Assembly: GCF_008274695.1 (NCBI RefSeq)
Contig: NZ_VTOU01000002.1
Coordinates: forward strand, 992,001 to 1,056,000
Direction of reading: 5' to 3'
Origin: Sphingomonas montanisoli
GTDB taxonomy: Bacteria; Pseudomonadota; Alphaproteobacteria; Sphingomonadales; Sphingomonadaceae
DNA: 64,000 nt
Position 1 is the stretch's first letter, and each line of letters opens with the position of its first letter. Shown piece by piece: positions 8,485-18,000 of the stretch. The translations under genes were made by a program, and so were the position numbers. A model generated the notes under the pieces. The model searched no databases and had not been told where the DNA came from. It saw only the letters and a program-made list of their open reading frames with translations.

Positions 8485-9542
8485 CGATCAAGAAATCCGA
8501 AGCCGCCGCGCTCTTCCGCCAGCAGGCGAAGGAGCGGATCCTGCTGACCGACGGCGCTGCCGGCACGATGATCCAGCGCTACAAGCTCACCGAGGCCGAT
8601 TATCGGGGATCCTATGATCTGCCGAGCGATCAGAAGGGCAATAACGACCTGCTCGTGCTGACCAAGCCCGAGGTGGTCGACGAATATACCCGGCAGTATC
8701 TGGATGCCGGGTCGGACATCGTCTCCACCAACACCTTCAACGCGAACATCATCAGCCAGGGTGATTATGACGCGGTCCATCTGGTGCGCGACATGAACCT
8801 CGCCGCCTCACGCATCGCGCGCAAGGCCGCCGACGATTATGCCGCGAAGGACGGGCGCCCGCGCTTCGTGGCCGGTGCGATCGGGCCGACCAACAAGACG
8901 CTGTCGCTATCGCCCGACGTCAACGATCCGGGTTTCCGCGCGGTCGATTTCGATACGATGCGCGATGTGTATCAGGATCAGGTCGCGGCGCTGATGGACG
9001 GCGGCTGTGACTTCATCCTGATCGAGACCATCTTCGACACGCTCAACGCCAAGGCGGCGATCATGGCGGTGTTCGAGGAGCAGGCGAAGCGCGGGGTCGA
9101 AATCCCGATGATGCTGTCGATGACGATCACCGACATGTCAGGCCGCAACCTTTCGGGCCATTCGGTCGAGGCGTTCTGGTATGCGGTGCGCCATGCGCAC
9201 CCGCTGACCGTGGGCCTCAACTGCGCCTTCGGGGCGGACTTGCTGCGCCCGCACGTTCAGGTGCTGTCGGGCATCGCCGACGCGCTGGTGATGATTTATC
9301 CGAATGCGGGCCTTCCCAACGATCTCGGTCAATATGATGAGCAGCCGCACACGACCGGCGGCTTCATCGAGGATTGGGCGGACACGCAACTGGTCAACGT
9401 CGTCGGTGGATGCTGCGGATCGACGCCCCCGCACATCGCGGCGATGGCCAAGGCGGTCGCGGGCAAACCCCCGCGTCAGCCGCACGCGCACGATCACCGC
9501 ATGAAGCTGGCGGGTCTCGACCCGTTCACGATGGTGGCGTGA
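8481..9542 (+). CDS. metH: methionine synthase, homocysteine-binding module (split MetH, part 1)
   Basis: This 353-residue protein is the homocysteine S-methyltransferase domain of cobalamin-dependent methionine synthase as a separate polypeptide. It has the ILLTDGAAGTMIQ start and the zinc ligands in GLNCAFGA and GGCCGSTPPHI. The start is GTG at 8481, overlapping the metF stop. Open frame further upstream belongs to metF antiframe. Splitting MetH after this module is common in alphaproteobacteria. The remaining modules are in the next gene, separated by a palindromic repeat. Confidence 0.95.
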   Translation: MTIKKSEAAALFRQQAKERILLTDGAAGTMIQRYKLTEADYRGSYDLPSDQKGNNDLLVLTKPEVVDEYTRQYLDAGSDIVSTNTFNANIISQGDYDAVHLVRDMNLAASRIARKAADDYAAKDGRPRFVAGAIGPTNKTLSLSPDVNDPGFRAVDFDTMRDVYQDQVAALMDGGCDFILIETIFDTLNAKAAIMAVFEEQAKRGVEIPMMLSMTITDMSGRNLSGHSVEAFWYAVRHAHPLTVGLNCAFGADLLRPHVQVLSGIADALVMIYPNAGLPNDLGQYDEQPHTTGGFIEDWADTQLVNVVGGCCGSTPPHIAAMAKAVAGKPPRQPHAHDHRMKLAGLDPFTMVA

Positions 9543-9551
9543 CGACCTTAA

Positions 9552-9663
9552 CCCCTCCCGCTTGCGGGAGGGGCAGGGGTGGGCCTCCGCGCTCATCCCG
9601 AAAGCGATCTTGACTTGGCGACCGGGCGCCCACCCCCGGCCCTTCCCGCAAGCGGGAGGGGGG
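9552..9663. repeat. palindromic repeat pair inside the met operon
   Basis: A perfect 22-bp palindrome (9552-9573, centred on CCCGCTTGCGGG) and a near copy at 9642-9663 (core CCCGCAAGCGGG) flank mirrored GGGGTGGGC and GCCCACCCC segments, so the two halves are inverted copies of each other. The element fills the 132-bp gap between the metH genes. Its right end (GGGGGGAAGGA) forms the Shine-Dalgarno of the next gene. Confidence 0.75.
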
Positions 9664-9674
9664 AAGGACACAGT

Positions 9675-12278
9675 ATGACGACCCCCGCCTCCACCCAGTT
9701 CGTGAATATCGGCGAGCGCACCAACGTCACCGGATCGGCGGCGTTCAAGAAGCTCATCATGGGCGGCGATTACACCAAGGCGGTCGAGGTCGCGCGCCAG
9801 CAGGTCGAAAACGGCGCGCAGGTGATCGACGTCAACATGGACGAAGGTCTGCTCGACGCCGAAATGGCGATGACGACCTTCCTCAAGCTGATCGCCGCCG
9901 AGCCCGATATCGCGCGCGTGCCGGTGATGGTCGACAGTTCGAAATGGAGCGTGATCGAGGCGGGGCTCAAGTGCGTTTCGGGCAAGCCAATCGTCAACTC
10001 GATCAGCATGAAGGAGGGCGAGGAAGCCTTCCTGCTCCACGCGCGCAAGTGCCGCCAATATGGCGCCGCCGTCGTCGTCATGGCGTTCGACGAGGTCGGG
10101 CAGGCCGACACCAAGGACCGCAAGGTCGAGATTTGCGAGCGCGCCTACAAGCTGCTGATCGCCGACGGTTTCCAGCCCGAGGATATCATCTTCGATCCCA
10201 ACATCTTCGCGGTGGCGACCGGGATCGAGGAGCACAACAATTACGGCGTCGACTTCATCGAGGCGTGCAAGGAAATTCGCGCCCGCTGTCCGCACGCGCA
10301 TATCTCTGGCGGTCTGTCCAACCTCAGTTTCTCGTTCCGCGGCAACGAGCCGGTGCGCAAGGCGATGCACAGCATCTTCCTGTATCACGCGATTCCCGCG
10401 GGCATGGACATGGGCATCGTCAATGCGGGCCAGCTTGATGTCTATGACACGATCGATCCCGATCTGCGCGAGGCATGCGAGGACGTCATCCTCAACCGCC
10501 CGGCGCGATCGGAGAAGGAGACGCCGACCGAGCGGCTGATCAAGATCGCCGAGCGCTTTCGCGGCACCGATGCCGTAGCCGAAAAGGCGGCCGAGGAATG
10601 GCGCGGCTGGGACGTGGTCAAGCGGCTCGAACATGCGCTGGTCAAGGGCATCGATGCCTATGTCGTCGACGATACCGAGGAATGCCGGCAGAAGTTCGCA
10701 CGCCCGATCGAGGTGATCGAAGGCCCGTTGATGGACGGTATGAACGTGGTCGGCGACCTGTTCGGATCGGGCAAGATGTTCCTGCCGCAGGTCGTGAAGT
10801 CCGCCCGCGTGATGAAGAAGGCGGTCGCCCACCTGCTGCCCTTCATCGAAGCGGAAAAGGAGGCCGGCGCGCGTTCGAAGGGCCGGATCATCATGGCCAC
10901 GGTCAAGGGCGACGTGCACGATATCGGCAAGAACATCGTCGGCGTCGTGCTCCAGTGCAACGGTTACGAGGTGATCGATCTCGGCGTGATGGTGCCGTGG
11001 ATGACGATCCTGCAGGCCGCGAACGAGAACGATGCCGACATGATCGGCCTTTCGGGCCTCATCACCCCCTCGCTGGACGAGATGGTGACGGTGGCGTCCG
11101 AGATGCAGCGCACCAGCATGACGATGCCGCTGCTGATCGGCGGGGCGACCACGTCGAAGGTCCACACCGCACTGCGTATCGCGCCGGTCTATGAAGGTCC
11201 GGTCGTCCACGTCCTCGACGCGAGCCGCGCGGTCGGCGTCGCATCGACCCTGTTGTCGGACACGCAGCGCGACGAGTTCGTCCGCAAGACCGCCGCCGAC
11301 TACAATGCGGTGCGCATCGCGCGTGAGGGCAAGGGCCAGAACGAACTGTCGACGATCGAGGAGGCGCGCGCCAACGCCTTCGTCGCCGATTTCGCGCTCA
11401 AGCCCGATGCGCCCAAGCAGCCGGGCACGCATGTCTTCGCCGATTGGCCGCTCGAGGATCTGCGTGAACTGATCGACTGGACGCCGTTCTTCCGCGCGTG
11501 GGAGCTGGCGGGCATTTATCCCGCGATCCTCACCGATCCGGTCGTTGGCGAGAGCGCGAGTAGCCTGTTCGCCGATGCGCAGAAGATGCTCGATACGATC
11601 ATCGCGGAGAAGTGGCTGACTGCGCGGGGCGTCGCCGCACTCTGGCCGGCTTATAGCGATGGCGACGACGTGATCGTGAACGGCGAGACAAGGCTCGCCT
11701 TCCTGCGCCAGCAGATCAAGAAGCGCGAAGGCCGTGCGAACATGTGCCTCGCCGATTTCGTCGCGCCGCAGGACGACTGGATGGGTGGCTTCGCGGTCGG
11801 CATTCACGGCATCGATCCGCATATCGCGCGCTTCAAGGCCGACACGGACGACTATAACGACATTCTGCTCAAGGCGCTGGCCGATCGCCTCGCCGAAGCC
11901 TTTGCCGAGCGGCTCCACCTCCACGTCCGCACGACGCTCTGGGGCTATGCCGAGGGCGAGCAGCTGACCAATGAAGCGCTCATCAAGGAACAGTATCGCG
12001 GCATCCGTCCAGCACCCGGCTATCCGGCGTGCCCGGATCACAGCCTGAAGCCGATCCTGTTCGATCTGCTCGGCGCCGAGGAAAAGACCGGCATCACGTT
12101 GACCGAAAGCTTCGCGATGCTGCCGACGGCGGCGGTCTCTGGCTTCTATTTCGGCCACTCGGAGGCGAGCTATTTCGGCGTCGCGCGGATCGGGCCGGAT
12201 CAGGTCGCTGACTATGCGGCACGCCGGGGCGAACCGCTCGACATCACCGAGCGCTGGCTGCGGCCTAACCTGGACTAA
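9675..12278 (+). CDS. metH: methionine synthase, folate/B12/activation modules (split MetH, part 2)
   Basis: This 867-residue protein carries the pterin-binding domain ([13 protein letters not shown], then [12 protein letters not shown]), the cobalamin-binding domain with the [10 protein letters not shown] histidine loop (about residue 415) and the reactivation domain ([14 protein letters not shown], then [15 protein letters not shown] and [13 protein letters not shown]). Together with part 1 it makes a complete MetH. The ATG at 9675 follows an AAGGA site by six bases. An open frame reaching further upstream runs through the repeat and is not credible. The protein needs methylcobalamin and a flavodoxin-type reductase for reactivation. 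Confidence 0.96.
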   Translation: MTTPASTQFVNIGERTNVTGSAAFKKLIMGGDYTKAVEVARQQVENGAQVIDVNMDEGLLDAEMAMTTFLKLIAAEPDIARVPVMVDSSKWSVIEAGLKCVSGKPIVNSISMKEGEEAFLLHARKCRQYGAAVVVMAFDEVGQADTKDRKVEICERAYKLLIADGFQPEDIIFDPNIFAVATGIEEHNNYGVDFIEACKEIRARCPHAHISGGLSNLSFSFRGNEPVRKAMHSIFLYHAIPAGMDMGIVNAGQLDVYDTIDPDLREACEDVILNRPARSEKETPTERLIKIAERFRGTDAVAEKAAEEWRGWDVVKRLEHALVKGIDAYVVDDTEECRQKFARPIEVIEGPLMDGMNVVGDLFGSGKMFLPQVVKSARVMKKAVAHLLPFIEAEKEAGARSKGRIIMATVKGDVHDIGKNIVGVVLQCNGYEVIDLGVMVPWMTILQAANENDADMIGLSGLITPSLDEMVTVASEMQRTSMTMPLLIGGATTSKVHTALRIAPVYEGPVVHVLDASRAVGVASTLLSDTQRDEFVRKTAADYNAVRIAREGKGQNELSTIEEARANAFVADFALKPDAPKQPGTHVFADWPLEDLRELIDWTPFFRAWELAGIYPAILTDPVVGESASSLFADAQKMLDTIIAEKWLTARGVAALWPAYSDGDDVIVNGETRLAFLRQQIKKREGRANMCLADFVAPQDDWMGGFAVGIHGIDPHIARFKADTDDYNDILLKALADRLAEAFAERLHLHVRTTLWGYAEGEQLTNEALIKEQYRGIRPAPGYPACPDHSLKPILFDLLGAEEKTGITLTESFAMLPTAAVSGFYFGHSEASYFGVARIGPDQVADYAARRGEPLDITERWLRPNLD

Positions 12279-12283
12279 ATCTC

Positions 12284-12411
12284 AATCCTCCCCCGCCAGG
12301 GGGAGGTGGCGCCGAAGGCGACGGAGGGGGAGGTTGCGACTCAAATGAGTTGGCTGCCGTCCTCCCCCTCCGTCAGCTTGCGCTGACACCTCCCCCTGGC
12401 GGGGGAGGATT
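12284..12411. repeat. palindromic intergenic repeat pair (CTCCCCC family)
   Basis: Two oppositely oriented copies of a GC-rich element (outer ends AATCCTCCCCC and GGGGGAGGATT) flank a short centre. Each copy has internal stems such as CCGCCAGGGGGAGG and GGCGCCGAAGGCGACGG. It fills the gap between convergent metH and the isochorismatase-fold gene, and the latter's stop codon overlaps its end. It may act as a terminator. Confidence 0.75.
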
Positions 12412-13015
12412 AAGAGGCGATCGCCGTCTTCACCTCTTCGGCGCTGGCGATCCGCGCCACCATGCGAAGCTGGTTCTCGACGATCACGCGATGCGTATCG
12501 GCATCCGAACCAGCGATGCAGTCCTCGACCACGACGATATTATAGCCCAGGTCCGAACCCGCGATCGCGGCGCCGGGGATGGCGAGGTTGGTCGAAACGC
12601 CCGTCAGCACTACTGTCTCGATCTTCATCCGGCGCAGGGTGAGGTCGAGCGTCGTGCCGTGAAACGGAACCATGCCCGCGGTGCGCGGGATCGAGAAGTC
12701 GCCCTCGACCGGCTGGAGTTCGTCGACGAACTCGACCGCTTCGGTGCCCAGCACCATCTGCTTATGCTTGCGCGCGAGCGCCGCGATCAGCGTGTTGGCG
12801 GGCGCGTCGGCGAAGTCGGGACGATGGGTTGCGGGGAGGTGGATCACCGGCAGGCCGGCGGCGCGGAAGGCCGCCGCGAGATCGGCGATGCGCGGGGTGA
12901 TGCCGCGTTCGGCGACCTGGCCCGCAAGCGCGTTGAACGTGCCCCCGGCCTCGATCACGCCGCGCTGCATTTCGGAGATGAGGAGGGCGGCGCGGCCAGT
13001 GATGGTGATGCTCAT
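12410..13015 (-). CDS. isochorismatase-fold (cysteine hydrolase family) protein lacking catalytic residues
   Basis: The 201-residue protein has the fold signatures of the isochorismatase/nicotinamidase family: the first beta strand (ALLISEMQRG), the FHGTTLDLTLRR segment and the TGVSTNLAIPGAAIAG strand-turn. Each of the three usual catalytic positions differs: E15 replaces the strand-1 Asp, R111 lies where the Lys is expected, and A145 replaces the Cys. Isochorismatases such as PhzD naturally lack the Cys but keep the Asp. The protein may bind a ligand without hydrolysing it, or use an altered mechanism. The substrate is unknown. Repeats bound it on both sides. Confidence 0.7.
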   Translation of the reverse strand: MSITITGRAALLISEMQRGVIEAGGTFNALAGQVAERGITPRIADLAAAFRAAGLPVIHLPATHRPDFADAPANTLIAALARKHKQMVLGTEAVEFVDELQPVEGDFSIPRTAGMVPFHGTTLDLTLRRMKIETVVLTGVSTNLAIPGAAIAGSDLGYNIVVVEDCIAGSDADTHRVIVENQLRMVARIASAEEVKTAIAS

Positions 13016-13088
13016 GGTTGTACGGTGGCGCGGCTCGATGGGAGCGCCAAGTGGGGGAGGGCGATTTCCGAACAGGCGGACGTCAACG

Positions 13089-13215
13089 ATCCTCCCCCGG
13101 AGGGGGAGGTGGCAGTCCGCAGGACTGACGGAGGGGTATTGGCCGGCAGCGAGCCGCTTGTGGCGAATACCCCTCCACCGGCTGCGCCGGTCCCCCTCCC
13201 CCTCCGGGGGAGGAT
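13089..13215. repeat. palindromic intergenic repeat pair (CTCCCCC family)
   Basis: The outer arms ATCCTCCCCC and GGGGGAGGAT are inverted, with internal GGCAGTCCGCAGGACTG-type and CACCGGCTGCGCCGGT stems. It sits between the isochorismatase-fold gene and the end of the efflux operon, ending two bases before the outer-membrane factor stop codon. Confidence 0.75.
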
Positions 13216-14661
13216 TTATTTGGACGCCACCTTCGCGTCCGCCACCGCCGGTGCCTGCTGCCAGCCGCCGCCCAGCGCGCGGAACAGCGCGATCTGCGCG
13301 GTCGCGATGCGGGCATCGGAGGAGGCCAGGGCAGCTTCGGAATCCGCGAAGGTGCGCTGCGCGTCGAGCGAGGCAAGATAGTCGATCTGCCCCTCGCGCT
13401 GGCGGGCGGCGCTGATCCGGGCGACGGCGGCCGATTCATCGCGCGCGGCCTGGAGAGCGTCGCGGCGCTGGAGTTCGCGTTGGTAGGCAGACAGCGCCGT
13501 CTCCGTCTCGCGCAGCGCGGTCAGCACCGTGCCGTCGAAGCTTGCAAGCGACGCTTTCGCGTCCGCTTTCGACGCCGCGATCCGCGCGCGCACCGGCTCC
13601 TGGTTCGGGAAGGCCCAATTGATCAACGGACCGAGGAACCAGTTGAGCGGCCCGCCGCCGAACAGGTTGCCGAGGCCGGTGCTCGTCTGCCCGATCCCGC
13701 CGCCCAGCGAGATGCGCGGATAGAGATCGGCGGTCGCCACGCCGATCCGCGCGGTGTCCGCCGCCAGGCGGCGTTCGGCGGCGCGCACGTCGGGGCGACG
13801 CGCGAGCAGGTCGTGCCCGTCGCCCACCGGCACCGGGCTGGCGAGGCGCGGGATCGTGGTGCGCTTACCCGCATCGGTCGGCAGGTCGCGCGGGGCCCGG
13901 CCGGTGAGCGTCGCGAGGCGGAACAGCGCATTCTCGCGCTCGGCGAGCAAGGCGGGAATGTCGGCCTTGCGCTGGTCGCGCAGCGCCTGAACGCGGATGA
14001 CGTCGAGCCGGGTCGCGCGACCCGCCTCGAAGCGGCCGTTGGTGATGCGGGTGCTGTCGTCGAGCAGCTTCACGATCCGCTCTGCCACACCGATCCGTTC
14101 GGCAGCCGAGGCCGCGTCGAGATAGGCGCGCGCCGTATCGGCGGCGACCGCGACGCGCACCGCATCCGCATCGAAGGCGGCGGCGGCAAGGTCACCCTTT
14201 GCCGCCTCGACTCCACGGCTGACGCGCCCGAACAGGTCGACCTCGTAGGAGACGCTTAGCCCAGCATCGATCCGCCAGCCTTCGCGATCGATGCCCGGAG
14301 GGGCGGCGATCTGCGACACCTGGCCATATTGGCTGCTCGCATCGATACCCGTCTGCGGCAGACGTCCGTTGGCGGCTCCGCGCAGGGCGGCGCGCGCCTT
14401 TTCGATCCGGGCGACCGCGACGCGCACATCGGTATTGGCGGCAAGCGCATCGGCGATCAGCCGGTCGAGCACGGGATCGTCGTAAAGCCTCCACCACTGC
14501 TCGGCCGCAGGGTTTGCCGAGACCGTGGTGGAGGAGGTAGCGCCGAGGAAGGGGGCCTCGGCGCTGGGGCTGACGGTGGGCGCCTTATAGTTCGGGCCGA
14601 CCGCCTGAGCGGCGGTTCCCACAAGGGCGCTGGCTGCGAGAAGTGCGTGGATGAGGCGCAT
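13216..14661 (-). CDS. RND efflux outer-membrane factor (NodT/OprM-like)
   Basis: This 481-residue TolC-type channel completes the efflux pump encoded upstream. It shows the family start AVGPNYKAPTV, the WWRLYDDPVLDRLI helix, two OEP repeats and a QREGQIDYLASLDAQRTF segment. Most NodT proteins carry a lipobox ending in a Cys just before VGPDY. Here the region reads TAAQAVGPNY with no cysteine, so the protein should be cleaved by signal peptidase I and not lipidated. It is last in the operon, 13 bp after the pump gene. Confidence 0.9.
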   Translation of the reverse strand: MRLIHALLAASALVGTAAQAVGPNYKAPTVSPSAEAPFLGATSSTTVSANPAAEQWWRLYDDPVLDRLIADALAANTDVRVAVARIEKARAALRGAANGRLPQTGIDASSQYGQVSQIAAPPGIDREGWRIDAGLSVSYEVDLFGRVSRGVEAAKGDLAAAAFDADAVRVAVAADTARAYLDAASAAERIGVAERIVKLLDDSTRITNGRFEAGRATRLDVIRVQALRDQRKADIPALLAERENALFRLATLTGRAPRDLPTDAGKRTTIPRLASPVPVGDGHDLLARRPDVRAAERRLAADTARIGVATADLYPRISLGGGIGQTSTGLGNLFGGGPLNWFLGPLINWAFPNQEPVRARIAASKADAKASLASFDGTVLTALRETETALSAYQRELQRRDALQAARDESAAVARISAARQREGQIDYLASLDAQRTFADSEAALASSDARIATAQIALFRALGGGWQQAPAVADAKVASK

Positions 14662-14674
14662 CGTTCGATACTCC

Positions 14675-17600
14675 TTATTCGGCGGGCTGGAGCGCGGGGT
14701 CGTTACCCTTGCCCCGACCCCGCCATGCGCTCAGCCGATCGGCTGCAGCGCGGGTGACGACATAGAAGGTCGGCGTGAAGATCAGGCCGAAGGCGGTGAC
14801 GCCGATCATCCCGAAGAAGACCGCCGTGCCCAAAGCCTGACGAAGCTCCGCACCCGCGCCTTCGGCGATGACCAGCGGAACTGCGCCCAGGATGAAGGCG
14901 AAGCTGGTCATCAGGATCGGCCGCAGACGCATTTGCGCAGCCTGCACCGCCGCCTTGGCTGGGCTCAGCCCCTCCTGCTCGCCCTGCCGCGCGAACTCGA
15001 CGATCAGGATCGCGTTCTTGGCGGCCAAAGCTATCAGCACGATCAGGCCGATCTGGGTCAGGATGTTGTTATCCATGCCCCGCAGGTTCACGCCGATCAT
15101 CGCGGCAAGCAGAGTCATCGGCACGATCAGGATGATCGCGAAGGGCAGGGCCACGCTTTCATATTGCGCGGCCAGCACCAGGAAGACGAACACCACTGCC
15201 ATGCCGAAAACGATGCCGGCGGTGTTGCCGACCATCTTCTGCTGATAGGCGATGTCGGTCCACTCATGCGTGTAGCCCTTGGGCAGCGAGGCATCCGCCA
15301 GCTTTTCCATCGCCACCAGCGACTGGCCCGACGAACTCCCTTGCGGCACGTTCCCCGCGACGATCGCGGCGGGATAGAGGTTGTAGCGGGTCACGCGCCA
15401 CGGGCCGGTCTTGTCCTCGAACTTTGCGACCGAACCGACCGGCACCATCCCGCCTGCTGCCGACCGCGTCTTGAGGTTGGCGATATCGGCGGTGCTGGTG
15501 CGGAAGGGCGCATCGGCCTGCGCGGTCACGCGATATGTGCGGCCGAGCAGGTTGAAGTCGTTGACGAAGGCCGAGCCCAGATAGACCTGCAGCGCTTCGA
15601 AAATCTTCTCCGGCGGCACGCCCAGCATGTCCGATTTGGCGCGATCGACGTCGGCGAAGATGCGCGGCGTCGCGCTTTCGAAGAGCGTGTAGACCATCGA
15701 CAGATGCTCGGTCTGGTTCGCCTTGCCCGCCAGACCATAGGTGGTGTTGGCGAGGTTGGCATAGCCCTGGCTCGAACGATCCTGCAGCGCCATCGCATAG
15801 TCGCCGCCATTGCCGATCCCCTGGATCAGCGGCGGCGGCAGGAAGATCAGGCGCGCGCCATTGATGTCGGCGACACGCTTCTGGGCCTCGGCATAGATCG
15901 CCTTGAAGTCGCCATGTTCCAGCTTCGATCGGTCAGCAAAGCTGTCGAGCGGGAAGTAAGCGGCGGCGGCGTTGGGCTGCAGCGTCTGCGACGGGCCGTC
16001 GAGGCCGGCGAGCATCACCGAACCCTTGATGCCGGGGATCGGCAGGATGCGTTCGGCGACCTTGCGCATCATCGCGTCGGTGCGTTCGAGCGAGGAGCCG
16101 GCGGGTAGCTGGATGACGGTCAGGAAATAGCCCTGATCCTGCGCGGGGATGAAGCCGGTCGGGGTCGACCAGAACAGAGCCACCGTCGCTGCGACCAGCA
16201 AGCCATAGCCCGACAGCACCTTACGCGGTCGGTTGATCAGCCAGCGGGTCGCACCGGCATAACGCTCCGACATCCGCTCGAAGCCGCGGTTGAAGCGATC
16301 ACCGGCCTTGGCGATCACGCGGCGCCAGCGCGGGCCATCCTCAGTGCCATGCTTGGCCTTGAGGAGGATCGCGGCGAGCGCAGGCGACAGCGTCAGCGAC
16401 AGGATCAGCGAGATGACGGTCGAGGTCGAGATCGTCACCGCGAACTGGCTGTAGAAGGCGCCGGAGATGCCCGTGAGGAACAGGGTTGGGATGAACACCG
16501 CGCATAGCACCAGCACGATCGCGACGAGGGCAGTCGAAACCTCGTCCATCGAGACGCGGGCGGCCTCCTTGGGGGACAGCCCGCGCTCCAGATTGCGTTC
16601 GACATTTTCGACCACGACGATCGCGTCGTCGACGACGATGCCGATCGCCAGCACCAGCCCGAACAGCGACAGGCTGTTCAACGAGTAACCCACCCCCGCC
16701 AGCACCGCGAAGGTGCCGATCAGCGACACCGGGATCGCGATCACCGGAATGATCGCCGCGCGCCAGCTCTGCAGGAAGATCAGGATGACCAGGACGACCA
16801 GGATCACGGCCTCGATCAGCGTGTCATAGACCGCGTCGATCGACTGGGCGATGAACTCGGTGGGGTTGTAGATGACGCGATATTCCAAGCCCTTGGGGAA
16901 GGACTTCGCCATATCGTCCATCGCGGCGTTCACCTCTTCGGCGGCGGCGAGCGCATTGGTGCCGGGGCGCTGGAACACGCCCAGCACGACGGTCGGCTTG
17001 CCGCTGAAATACGTGTTGCTGTTATAGTCCTCGGCGCCCAGTTCGACCCGTCCGACGTCCTTGACGCGGACCTGGCGGCCGTCGGGATCGGTGCGGATCA
17101 CGATATCGGCGAACTGCGCCGGATCGGTCAGGCGGCCCTGCGTCTCGACATTCATCTGGAAGGCGGCGCCGGTGTCGTAAGGCGGCTGGCCGATCGTGCC
17201 GGCGGCGACCTGCACATTCTGCGCGCGCAGGGCCGCGACGATCTCGCCGGCGGTCAGATCGAGTGCCGCGGCGCGGCCCGGATCGATCCAGACCCGCATC
17301 GCATAATCGCGCGAACCGAACAGGCGCACGTCGCCCACGCCGCCGATGCGGCTCAGCCGATCACGGACCTGGGTCAGCGCGTAGTTGGAGATGTAGCCGC
17401 GATCAAGGCTGTTGTCGGGCGAGATCAGGTTCACGACCATCAGGAAGTCGGGAGACGTCTTGCGCGTGACGATACCCAGCCGCTGGACGCTTTCCGGCAG
17501 GCGCGGTGTGGCGACCGCGACGCGGTTCTGCACCAGCACCTGCGCGGCATCGAGATCGGTGCCCAGCTTGAAGGTGACGGTGATCGTCAGCCGCCCGTCG

Positions 17601-17857
17601 CCGGTCGAGTGCGACTGGAGGTAGAGCATGTTGTCGACGCCGTTGATCTCCTGCTCGATCGGAGCAGCGACCGTTTCGGCGACGGTTTCGGCCGACGCGC
17701 CCGGATAGGTGGCGCTGACCGTCACGGTCGGCGGCACGACATCCGGATATTGCGCGATCGGCAGCGTGAAATAGGCGATCGCGCCGATCAGGGTGATGAC
17801 GATCGCAATGACCCCGGCGAAGATCGGCCGGTCGATGAAGAAGCGGGACAGGCGCAT
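14675..17857 (-). CDS. RND multidrug efflux permease, HAE1 family (AcrB/MexB-like)
   Basis: The 1060-residue inner-membrane proton/drug antiporter has the standard AcrB start (SRFFIDRPIFAGVIAIV), twelve predicted membrane segments in two halves and two large periplasmic loops. The proton-relay acidic pair is in GIVVDDAIVVVE (helix 4) and the conserved Lys in IALAAKNAILIVEF (helix 10). GxxP-type porter segments such as PTGFIPAQDQGYF are present. It lies between the adaptor and outer-membrane genes, and the TetR system upstream is its likely regulator. Substrates cannot be told from sequence. Confidence 0.95.
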   Translation of the reverse strand: MRLSRFFIDRPIFAGVIAIVITLIGAIAYFTLPIAQYPDVVPPTVTVSATYPGASAETVAETVAAPIEQEINGVDNMLYLQSHSTGDGRLTITVTFKLGTDLDAAQVLVQNRVAVATPRLPESVQRLGIVTRKTSPDFLMVVNLISPDNSLDRGYISNYALTQVRDRLSRIGGVGDVRLFGSRDYAMRVWIDPGRAAALDLTAGEIVAALRAQNVQVAAGTIGQPPYDTGAAFQMNVETQGRLTDPAQFADIVIRTDPDGRQVRVKDVGRVELGAEDYNSNTYFSGKPTVVLGVFQRPGTNALAAAEEVNAAMDDMAKSFPKGLEYRVIYNPTEFIAQSIDAVYDTLIEAVILVVLVILIFLQSWRAAIIPVIAIPVSLIGTFAVLAGVGYSLNSLSLFGLVLAIGIVVDDAIVVVENVERNLERGLSPKEAARVSMDEVSTALVAIVLVLCAVFIPTLFLTGISGAFYSQFAVTISTSTVISLILSLTLSPALAAILLKAKHGTEDGPRWRRVIAKAGDRFNRGFERMSERYAGATRWLINRPRKVLSGYGLLVAATVALFWSTPTGFIPAQDQGYFLTVIQLPAGSSLERTDAMMRKVAERILPIPGIKGSVMLAGLDGPSQTLQPNAAAAYFPLDSFADRSKLEHGDFKAIYAEAQKRVADINGARLIFLPPPLIQGIGNGGDYAMALQDRSSQGYANLANTTYGLAGKANQTEHLSMVYTLFESATPRIFADVDRAKSDMLGVPPEKIFEALQVYLGSAFVNDFNLLGRTYRVTAQADAPFRTSTADIANLKTRSAAGGMVPVGSVAKFEDKTGPWRVTRYNLYPAAIVAGNVPQGSSSGQSLVAMEKLADASLPKGYTHEWTDIAYQQKMVGNTAGIVFGMAVVFVFLVLAAQYESVALPFAIILIVPMTLLAAMIGVNLRGMDNNILTQIGLIVLIALAAKNAILIVEFARQGEQEGLSPAKAAVQAAQMRLRPILMTSFAFILGAVPLVIAEGAGAELRQALGTAVFFGMIGVTAFGLIFTPTFYVVTRAAADRLSAWRGRGKGNDPALQPAE

Positions 17858-17897
17858 GGGGGCCGTCTCCTGTGAACGGAGTGGTTCAAAGCTCTAC

Positions 17898-17981
17898 CGT
17901 CACCCCCGCGCAGGCGTGGGCCTATCCAGTGTAGTCTCTCGCGGAGAGACTGGATGGGTTCCCGCCTTCGCGGGAATGACG
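17898..17981. repeat. palindromic repeat (CGTCAC...GTGACG-like family)
   Basis: CGTCACCCCCGCGCAGG at the left and the mirrored CGCGGGAATGACG at the right bound an inner perfect stem (ATCCAGT.GTCTCTC with GAGAGAC.ACTGGAT). It is related to the GTCATCCCAGC family elsewhere in the window. It lies between the adaptor and pump genes, so it would be transcribed in the efflux mRNA and may affect processing. Confidence 0.65.
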
Positions 17982-18000
17982 GCGTGGGTTTAGATCAAAG

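Noticed and set aside
9138-12158. A 1006-codon open frame on the minus strand opposite metH
   Set aside because: It lies fully antisense to a clear MetH protein with all family motifs; its translation is rich in R, D, H and L without recognisable domains, as expected for antisense of GC-rich codons.
12284-13215. Clusters of repeats resembling a CRISPR array
   Set aside because: The units are inverted pairs of palindromes with no regular direct-repeat and spacer spacing, and no cas genes are near.
14651-16108. A 485-codon open frame on the plus strand opposite the RND pump
   Set aside because: It is the antisense shadow of the pump gene, with low-complexity His/Arg/Asp-rich translation and no ribosome site.
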